Source: Nitrospinota bacterium (GTDB lineage: Bacteria; Nitrospinota; Nitrospinia; Nitrospinales; VA-1). From it: DNA of 62,519 bases. The translations under genes were made by a program, and so were the position numbers. Positions 56,480-62,519 of the stretch are shown here, one piece after another. Numbering within the stretch: the first letter of the stretch is position 1; every line of letters starts with the position of its first letter. The notes beneath the pieces are model-generated. The model did not search any database and had not been told where the DNA came from. It worked only from the letters and a program-made list of their open reading frames with translations. The DNA lies in contig WAIB01000011.1 of the NCBI GenBank assembly GCA_009873655.1, forward strand, positions 1 to 62,519, read 5' to 3'.

Positions 56480-57664
56480 ATGGTAAAAATTAAAATTTCC
56501 AAGACCCTGGAGGCCAAAATAAAAAAAGGCTATCCGTGGATATTCAAATATCAATTGCAGAACCCGGTTTCTGAAAACTCCGGCAGTCTGGCCGTCCTTT
56601 ATGACCATAAAAACCGGTTCCTGGCTATTGGAATTTGGGATCCTGATTCTGATCTCTGCTTTAGGGTATTGAACTTATTGGAACCCAAAGAAATCAATTA
56701 TGGTTTTTTCCAGGAAAGATTTCAAAAGGCGCTCTCCTTGAGAAAGGGATTAATAGAACAAGGAACAACCGGATACCGTGTTCTAAATGGAGAAAACGAT
56801 GGTTTCCCGGGACTGGTTTTGGATAAATACGACAAAACCTGGGTAATAAAAGTTTATACCAAAGGCTGGTTTGAGTTTTTAGGCCGGATCCTGGAGGTAA
56901 TCCAATCTGAGAAAAATGTGGAACAGGTTGTATTGCGGTTAGCGAGAAATATAGAAAAATCCGATTTCTTTGATGGAAAGGTGTTGTTTGGCCCCGATTC
57001 CGTTGTTCCGGTGAATTTCCAGGAGAATCATTTAAATTTTCAAGTTGATGTCGTAAATGGACAAAAAACAGGCTTTTTTCTGGACCAAAGAGACAACCGG
57101 CTGCAAATCAAAAAAATCTCCCGGGGATTATCCGTTCTGAACGTTTTCAGTTATACGGGAGGATTTTCAGTTTACGCAATTTCCGGAGGATGCAGGAAGC
57201 TTGTAGAGATAGACAGCAATCCCTGGGCTTTAAATGATTCATTGCAAAACCTGAAGCTGAATTTTCAGGAAACCCGTAATTTTGATTTCCAGCAGATAGA
57301 GGGAGACGCTTTTCAAAAATTGAAAGAATTAAATTCTAATAACACCCGGTTCGATCTGGTTATCCTCGACCCTCCTGCGTTTGCGAGAAGTAAAAAACAC
57401 CGGCCCCAGGCTTTGGAAGCCTACAGTCGCCTTGCGGAACTGGGTGTGCAATTGGTTGCCGAGGGAGGAAAGCTGTTTGCAGCGTCCTGTTCCGCTCCTG
57501 TTTCCGCGGACGATTTTTACAAAGCGGTTCATAAAGGAGTCGCTCTTGCCAATAGAAAACTGACCGAAATTACGCGGTCCGGGCACGCAATCGATCACCC
57601 TGTACGCTTTGCGGAAATGGAATACCTGAAGTCGGTAACAGGCTGGGTTGGGGGCAAAAAATAA
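56480..57664 (+). CDS. Class I rRNA methyltransferase, RlmI-like
   Basis: The 394-residue protein has an N-terminal PUA domain (about 1-75; KGYPWIFKYQLQNP), a RlmI-like linker with GENDGFPGLVLDKYD, and a Rossmann SAM domain with FLDQRDNR, LNVFSYTGGFSVYA and the catalytic DPPAFARSK region. Members methylate C5 of a cytosine in 23S rRNA. Exact target is not shown. It starts two bases after the mtgA stop. Confidence 0.88.
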   Translation: MVKIKISKTLEAKIKKGYPWIFKYQLQNPVSENSGSLAVLYDHKNRFLAIGIWDPDSDLCFRVLNLLEPKEINYGFFQERFQKALSLRKGLIEQGTTGYRVLNGENDGFPGLVLDKYDKTWVIKVYTKGWFEFLGRILEVIQSEKNVEQVVLRLARNIEKSDFFDGKVLFGPDSVVPVNFQENHLNFQVDVVNGQKTGFFLDQRDNRLQIKKISRGLSVLNVFSYTGGFSVYAISGGCRKLVEIDSNPWALNDSLQNLKLNFQETRNFDFQQIEGDAFQKLKELNSNNTRFDLVILDPPAFARSKKHRPQALEAYSRLAELGVQLVAEGGKLFAASCSAPVSADDFYKAVHKGVALANRKLTEITRSGHAIDHPVRFAEMEYLKSVTGWVGGKK

Positions 57665-57695
57665 AGGCAAACCATTTACTTTCAATGGCTTGCCT
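57665..57695 (+). terminator. Weak terminator-like hairpin
   Basis: AGGCAA and TTGCCT, then CCATT and AATGG with one mismatch, form a stem right behind the methyltransferase stop codon. There is no T run, so the termination is doubtful. Confidence 0.35.
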
Positions 57696-57810
57696 GATAT
57701 TTCTCAAAAGAGGGTTTTGGTTGGGCGCTGAAACGAAAAGGTTTAATACAATTGAGTTGAGAGACAGTTTACTACCACCAGCATAGGCTGGTAAGAAATC
57801 TAAAACCTGC

Positions 57811-58068
57811 TTACTTCTTTTTAGCTTTCTTCTTTGTAGCTTTCTTCTTTGTAGCTTTCTTCTTTGTAGCTTTTTTCTTTGTAGCCTTTTTCTTAGTAGC
57901 CTTTTTCTTAGTAGCCTTTTTCTTTGTAGCTTTTTTCTTTGTAGCTTTTTTCTTTGTAGCTTTTTTCTTAGTAGCTTTTTTCTTTGTAGCTTTTTTCTTG
58001 GTTGTTTTTTTCTTAGCAGCTTTTTTCTTTGTAGCTTTTTTCTTAGCTGCTTTTTTCTTGGTTGCCAT
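57811..58068 (-). CDS. Histone H1-like (ATKKK)n repeat protein
   Basis: The ATG after AAGGAG gives an 85-residue protein made of Met plus 16 pentapeptides, mostly ATKKK with AAKKK and TTKKK near the start, ending AKKK. It is almost entirely Lys, Ala and Thr, like the C-terminal tails of histone H1 and bacterial Hc1/AlgP proteins that bind DNA. The DNA repeat is a 15-base unit. Repeat number may vary between strains. A good promoter lies upstream. Confidence 0.8.
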   Translation of the reverse strand: MATKKKAAKKKATKKKAAKKKTTKKKATKKKATKKKATKKKATKKKATKKKATKKKATKKKATKKKATKKKATKKKATKKKAKKK

Positions 58069-58126
58069 CAAGATCTCCTTTCGTACATCTATTGGTATTC
58101 GTTTCAGCGCCCAAATACCGTTTATC

Positions 58127-58154
58127 ATTTTATGATATAAGCGTTTGTTGTCAA
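58127..58154 (-). promoter_or_regulatory. Promoter for the (ATKKK)n gene
   Basis: On the minus strand a perfect TTGACA is followed after 16 bases by TAAAAT (five of six). The start would be near 58120, about 52 bases before the ATG. Confidence 0.6.
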
Positions 58155-58366
58155 GGGAATATTAAGGTTTTTAAATTTTTCGGGGAGAACATTTTCAGGC
58201 CGAAATAAAATTATTTTGTTAAGTCCGGATCATTATTTTATCCTTGGGGTAAAAACCGCGTATTTTAGGGCTGAAAAGTTATATGATCAATTTTTTTCAG
58301 AAACCCAAATGTTTTGAGTCGATAAGGTGCATAATTTGTTAATACAAAAAAAAATTTAATTTTTTT

Positions 58367-59143
58367 ATGAAACTTTTTGTTGATACGGTAAAAATTAATC
58401 GTTTTGATACTATTTCCGGTTTTGTTCACGCAAGCAGCCCGAGGTATTTTCAAAATCAATCCGGCGAAATAGAACAGTATGATTTTGCGGCAAAGGGGAA
58501 TTTGCAAAAAAAATGCAGTCATATGACGCAGTTCATAAAAACGGTTCCGATAAAAAATAAATTTCCTTATGTTTTAAATCAGGTTCACAGTGATCAAATT
58601 TTTTTATTAAAAGACAAAGAAAAAACTCCCGAACAGGTTGCAAAAATAAAAGCCGACGCAATCATCACTCATCTTTCAGAAATTCCCATCGGAATTTTTA
58701 CCGCGGACTGCCTTCCCATTTTAATTTACGATCCGGGACAGCATGTCGCCGCGGCGGTCCACGCGGGAAGAAAAGGGACCTGCCAAAATATTGTAAATAA
58801 GACAATAAGGGCTATGAGTAAAGAATACGGTTGCCGCCCCGAAGCCCTTGTCGCGGGTATCGGACCGGGAATCGGAGGGTGTTGCTACGAAATCGACGAA
58901 ACCTGCCTGGGAACTTTTGAAAATAAGATCCCCTTCGAGCCGCCCTTTGTGAAAAAACGGGAAAACGGGAAATTTTTACTGGATTTGGATGCCATCAATA
59001 CCCGGGAAATGACTGTCACAGGTTTGCTTCCTGAAAATATATTCAGAGCCGGGGAATGTACCTGCTGCTCCTCCATGAATTTTTTCTCTTACCGCAGGGA
59101 AGGTCAAACCGGAAGAATATTAACGTTTATCATGATGCAGTAG
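58367..59143 (+). CDS. pgeF: Peptidoglycan editing factor PgeF (laccase-domain)
   Basis: The 258-residue protein is a YfiH/PgeF-type member of the laccase-domain family, a purine-nucleoside or peptidoglycan-precursor-editing enzyme. The metal ligands are in NQVHSDQI, TADCLPI and VHAGRKG. GIGPGIGGCCYEID and CTCCSSMNFFSYRREG are also typical. The upstream 220 bases are AT-rich. Confidence 0.88.
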   Translation: MKLFVDTVKINRFDTISGFVHASSPRYFQNQSGEIEQYDFAAKGNLQKKCSHMTQFIKTVPIKNKFPYVLNQVHSDQIFLLKDKEKTPEQVAKIKADAIITHLSEIPIGIFTADCLPILIYDPGQHVAAAVHAGRKGTCQNIVNKTIRAMSKEYGCRPEALVAGIGPGIGGCCYEIDETCLGTFENKIPFEPPFVKKRENGKFLLDLDAINTREMTVTGLLPENIFRAGECTCCSSMNFFSYRREGQTGRILTFIMMQ

Positions 59144-59248
59144 TCCGGATTTAAAAAAAACCAGGATCAAGGTTATTGATTAACGGCCTTACCGGGTTTT
59201 ATACTACGGGTTCCGCTATAAGTTTAAATTTGAGAAAAACGGTTTCGA

Positions 59249-61039
59249 ATGGCTGAAGAAAACATTCCCAGTGCGAAAGATCTGACCGCAACGCAGCATT
59301 TCCCTATTGAATGGATAAAAATCTATCCCAGAAAGGTTGAGGCCATTCTTGCCACATTGTCCGTGGAGGAAAAGGCTCGAAGGGTGCTGAACCTGCCTGT
59401 GGTATTCCAAAGGGAATTGCTGGTTCTTTGTGAAGACGCAGTCGAAGTCACCCGGGTTCTCCCCGCTGAAGAAATTTACAATATGATCAAAGAACTGGGA
59501 AAGGAAGATTCACTCCTGGTCCTTTCCATGGTTTCGGCGGAACAGCTGCAATACTTTTTCGATATCGAATGGTGGCAGGGAGACCGGTTTCAACCTCAAA
59601 GGGCAATGGAATGGCTGGAGACTCTCGATGAATGCGATGAACCGGAAACCCTGGAATGGTTTTTTAACGAAGACTTTGAACAGAAGGTGATGTTGCTGCA
59701 ATCCCTGATCAAAGTTTTCAAACAGGATGAGATGACCGACTCCTATGATGGCGTCGAAGGCTTGGAACATTTTTCCCCCGACGGGGTTTACGATGTATTT
59801 TTTAAGGTGAAAGAATCAAAACCCCTACGAAAACTGATTCTATTGCTCGCCGAAAAAGATATCGGCCTTCTGCACGAACTCCTGGAAGCGGTCATCTGGC
59901 ATCCCCTGACCATCACGGTGGAAAAAGCCTATCAATGGCGGCTGACCCGAACCTCTGAAAGGGGCATCCCCGAATTTGAAGAGGCGATGGGCATTTACAG
60001 CAGTTTGAATCCCGATGCCCTGAAGCAGGCCGTCCCTACCCTGGACTATTTCCCCAGCGGGAAATTCCGGTTTTCTCCCCAATATCCATTATCGCAGGCC
60101 CTGCTTTCCCATTTCCTGGGGCAATGCGTTATGAACCTGGACTCCGAAGAAAGACTCGACGCCATCCGGTGGGAACTGGTTTGTCTGGCAAATAAGGTGA
60201 TGGTGGCAGACAAGCTCGACCTCTCTGATCTGGAAACCCGGCAAAAGGCCATGAGAAAAGCCGTGGGTTATATCAATATCGGACTCGAACTCGGCGCCGA
60301 GGGAAACCTTGAAAAAGGCCATACATTATTACACCAGATCTGGATGCAATCCCTGTTTCAGGTGGGATTCGAGCAACTCAAACAGATCCGGTCCAAGGCC
60401 AGCCGGTTTTTGAAAGAGAACGGGGCCTTTATGGAAAATTTTATTTCGGAAAACGACAAGGAAAAATTAGGCGCGCTGGTTCTACCGTTTCCCCAGATCG
60501 CGGAAAAAGGGGAAGAGGAAGCCCCTCTTCTCTGGAGAGATCCCGAAACATTGGATGATGTCCGTTCCATAAATCATTTTCTCGACCGCTGGACTTTCTA
60601 TATCCGTTTCGCCAAACAAAGTTTGGGGCTGGATGTGAAGACACTGGAACAAAAGTGGGGCGGATTCGACTACCCCGAAAACGGCAAACTGGATTTACTG
60701 ACCCTGACCACCACCGCCTTCGCACGTCATGCCCTGTTCAAAACCCAGTCATGCGAACCCCTGCCGGTTTCAGCGGCAAAAAGTTTTCTCGACGTGGTAT
60801 TCATCACCGGCATTTTCAAAGATGAAGGAAAGATCATCGACGATGAAAAGGTATCTTCTTTTGAAAGGGCGTTGCTGGACACGCCGATGGCATGGACCGA
60901 TTCAGACAGGGAACTTTTGCGAGAACTGCTGGTGCAATGCGTGGCGAACCTCGAAGACCAGTTCGGCCGGCTCGACTTTTCCAGATCCATCCAATGGCAT
61001 TACACCCGCGGGCTTTTAATCACTCACTCCCGCCACTAG
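59249..61039 (+). CDS. DUF6178 family protein
   Basis: The 596-residue protein is acidic and mostly helical, with no signal peptide, membrane helix or known catalytic motif. It matches what I know of DUF6178: RRVLNLPVVFQRELLVLCED near the N-terminus, then DIEWWQGDRFQPQRAMEWLE and SINHFLDRWTFYIRFAKQ. This family is found in Deltaproteobacteria-type lineages. The base composition rises compared with its neighbours. Function is unknown. Confidence 0.7.
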   Translation: MAEENIPSAKDLTATQHFPIEWIKIYPRKVEAILATLSVEEKARRVLNLPVVFQRELLVLCEDAVEVTRVLPAEEIYNMIKELGKEDSLLVLSMVSAEQLQYFFDIEWWQGDRFQPQRAMEWLETLDECDEPETLEWFFNEDFEQKVMLLQSLIKVFKQDEMTDSYDGVEGLEHFSPDGVYDVFFKVKESKPLRKLILLLAEKDIGLLHELLEAVIWHPLTITVEKAYQWRLTRTSERGIPEFEEAMGIYSSLNPDALKQAVPTLDYFPSGKFRFSPQYPLSQALLSHFLGQCVMNLDSEERLDAIRWELVCLANKVMVADKLDLSDLETRQKAMRKAVGYINIGLELGAEGNLEKGHTLLHQIWMQSLFQVGFEQLKQIRSKASRFLKENGAFMENFISENDKEKLGALVLPFPQIAEKGEEEAPLLWRDPETLDDVRSINHFLDRWTFYIRFAKQSLGLDVKTLEQKWGGFDYPENGKLDLLTLTTTAFARHALFKTQSCEPLPVSAAKSFLDVVFITGIFKDEGKIIDDEKVSSFERALLDTPMAWTDSDRELLRELLVQCVANLEDQFGRLDFSRSIQWHYTRGLLITHSRH

Positions 61040-61150
61040 GCGTGGGGCCAGCTAACCCCCCAACAGGCGCTGTGCCAATTAAAACCTACCAGAATTTTTT
61101 TTCACATTTGGAATCGTCAAAATGTCAATAAGCGGAGAGTGTAAAAACGG

Positions 61151-61678
61151 TCAGGAAGAAGCGCGTTTCATTGCGTCTTCAATGAGCTCGGCGGCGTGTT
61201 CGGCGTTGTCCCATCCTTCCACCTCGGCCCACTTCCCCGACTCAAGATCTTTGTAGTGCGAAAAGAAATGCGAGATCTGGTTCAGCAATATCTTCGGTAA
61301 ATCGGTGTATTGTTTCACTTCCTTATAGTAGGGGTTCAACTCATCCACCGGAACGGCGAGGACTTTTTCATCGGCCCCCTTTTCGTCCTGCATTTTCAAA
61401 ACCCCCACGGGCCGGCAGCGGACGATGCAGCCCGACAGAAACTCAACCGGGGAGGCCACGAGAATATCGATGGGGTCGCCGTCTTGAGAAAGGGTGTGCG
61501 GAACGAAGCCGTAGTTGCAGGGGTAGCGCATGGAAGTGTGCATCACCCGGTCGACATAAAGCGCGCCCGATTTTTTATCCATTTCATATTTAACCGGTTC
61601 CCTCCCGAAAGGGACTTCCACAATCACGTTGATATCCCACGGCGGGTTTTCCCCGATCGGTATCTCATCAATAATCAT
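61151..61678 (-). CDS. ppa: Inorganic pyrophosphatase (family I)
   Basis: The 175-residue protein hydrolyses pyrophosphate to drive biosynthesis. The signature DGDPIDILV with the metal-binding aspartates is near residue 67, after MRYPCNYGFVPHT. VPVDELNPYYKEVKQ and HFFSHYKDLESGKW complete the family pattern. Length fits the bacterial soluble enzyme. Confidence 0.95.
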   Translation of the reverse strand: MIIDEIPIGENPPWDINVIVEVPFGREPVKYEMDKKSGALYVDRVMHTSMRYPCNYGFVPHTLSQDGDPIDILVASPVEFLSGCIVRCRPVGVLKMQDEKGADEKVLAVPVDELNPYYKEVKQYTDLPKILLNQISHFFSHYKDLESGKWAEVEGWDNAEHAAELIEDAMKRASS

Positions 61679-61814
61679 ACTTACTCCATTTAAAAAAAAT
61701 CACTTATCAAATCCTGGCAATACTAGCACCTTTCCATCAAACCCGCGCGAAACTTTGAGTCCTTAAGAGCTCGGGCCTGAATCGTTTGTTTGAAGTGACG
61801 TCTTACAGCCATGA

Positions 61815-62020
61815 CTATATTTCATTTTTGCGTTTCTTATATTCTTTCCAAAGTTTCTTTGCCTGTTCGATATCTTTTTGCTGATGCTTTTTTTTCCGCC
61901 ACCCAATAGGATGATAGGTTTATCGCCATCCTTACCCAGGTAGACACGGTAGCCGGGGCTGGTACGTTCAATATTGATGCGAGCCCCAAGGCAACAGGAA
62001 ACATCAATATACAGGCAAAT
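61815..62020 (-). pseudogene. Frameshifted RelE/HigB-type toxin remnant
   Basis: One frame reads GARINIERTSPGYRVYLGKD, then GDKPIILLGGGKK; after a run of eight A bases the other frame continues KHQQKDIEQAKKLWKEYKKR. Together they form the C-terminal part of an addiction-module killer protein (RelE/HigB-like). One missing A explains the frameshift. An in-frame stop lies upstream near 62021, so the N-terminus is lost too. Confidence 0.6.
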
Positions 62021-62519
62021 CTAACTGGCCTGCCCCCCTCCCTCACCAAAATTCTCCCCAAATTTTCACCCAAACCCATTATTTATCTTCATGGTTCGAA
62101 ATAAACTCTGCTTTTTGTTGTTGTTTTATAAAAAAAGGAAGTTCTCTCTTTAATACTTGACAAAAAATTAAGGATATTATTTGTTTAGAGGCGAAGTATT
62201 TATTAACAAGTAAACCTTCTCCATCATGATTAGTTTTTGAAAGGTTAATTGTATGGATAAGTTATCTTTTTTTAAAACACCTTTCTATTTATCAATAATT
62301 CTCACCTTTATTTCCTTTTTTTCATTTTGGCAGCATTAACTCCATAATAAAAGCAAACATTTTTCATAAATTAGCAAAAGCTGAGAAGCTGTTAAAGCAA
62401 TTATGTGTGTTTATATTCTTGATAAGTCTTAATATTATAATATTTTATATTATAAAAAATATAATAAAAACAATAATTTAACTAAGATACTTAATGTAAT
62501 ACTTTAGATATTAGTAAAT
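62021..62519. other. AT-rich terminal spacer
   Basis: No clear gene is seen here. A 28-codon hydrophobic reading at 62253-62339 (MDKLSFFKTPFYLSIILTFI) has a membrane-like stretch but no convincing ribosome binding site. The last 80 bases are nearly pure A and T. Confidence 0.35.

Noticed and set aside
57811-58068. Direct repeats that could look like a CRISPR array
   Set aside because: The 15-base units have no spacers and encode a continuous ATKKK protein with a start codon and ribosome binding site.
61837-62079. 80-codon minus-strand frame
   Set aside because: It is the third frame of the toxin remnant; family similarity is in the other two frames.

Overview
The window is one strand-mosaic stretch of a Gram-negative bacterial chromosome of medium GC content. 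Outer-membrane or periplasm genes (an LPS heptosyltransferase, MurA, a monofunctional transglycosylase) support a Gram-negative envelope. TTG is used often as a start codon (rpsQ, rpsE, rpsD, mtgA, glnS and others). The mix of families (DUF6178, PRC-barrel, FG-GAP proteins, RiPP-type radical SAM) suggests a marine or sediment lineage of the Nitrospinota / former Deltaproteobacteria kind. That is inference; a ribosomal-protein phylogeny would settle it.

Bases 1-13.2 kb hold one long co-directional translation operon: rplD(3' end)-rplW-rplB-rpsS-rplV-rpsC-rplP-rpmC-rpsQ-rplN-rplX-rplE-rpsN-rpsH-rplF-rplR-rpsE-rplO-secY-adk-infA-rpmJ-rpsM-rpsK-rpsD-rpoA-rplQ. rpmD is missing between rpsE and rplO, and map is missing between adk and infA. 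After a YkgJ-like gene comes rho-rpmE-prfA-prmC-murA-waaF-like (14.0-20.0 kb): transcription termination, translation termination and envelope synthesis.

Bases 20-36 kb are mixed housekeeping genes on both strands: a PRC-barrel protein, a zinc-ribbon DUF2007-type protein, GT2 with a 59-residue DUF5989 partner, an HDAC-family deacetylase, queG, hemE-hemH, a PcrA/UvrD helicase, hflX, a cNMP-binding protein, a long secreted coiled-coil/TPR protein, a STAS-like protein, trmL, a pentapeptide-repeat protein and a COG0523 GTPase.

Bases 36-43.2 kb are the most unusual part. A B12-type radical SAM protein of the RiPP-maturation family 1 lies next to an inositol-phosphate island: myo-inositol-1-phosphate synthase, a CTP:inositol-1-phosphate cytidylyltransferase-like enzyme, and two CDP-alcohol phosphatidyltransferases, one fused to a degenerate nucleotidyltransferase domain. 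The same set of activities makes di-myo-inositol phosphate in hyperthermophiles, or could make inositol phospholipids.

Bases 43.2-49.8 kb contain a cold-shock gene with a structured leader, small unlisted ORFs, a phage-integrase remnant beside tRNA-Arg(TCT), and a minus-strand operon of permease/FG-GAP fusion - CWC zinc protein - TPR - crcB - DUF190. Bases 49.9-61.7 kb carry glnS, a truncated histidine kinase, dnaN away from dnaA, an SPL-like radical SAM protein, an M23 peptidase, mtgA, an RlmI-like methyltransferase, a (ATKKK)n histone-H1-like protein, pgeF, a DUF6178 protein and ppa. The last 0.8 kb is AT-rich and holds a frameshifted toxin remnant.
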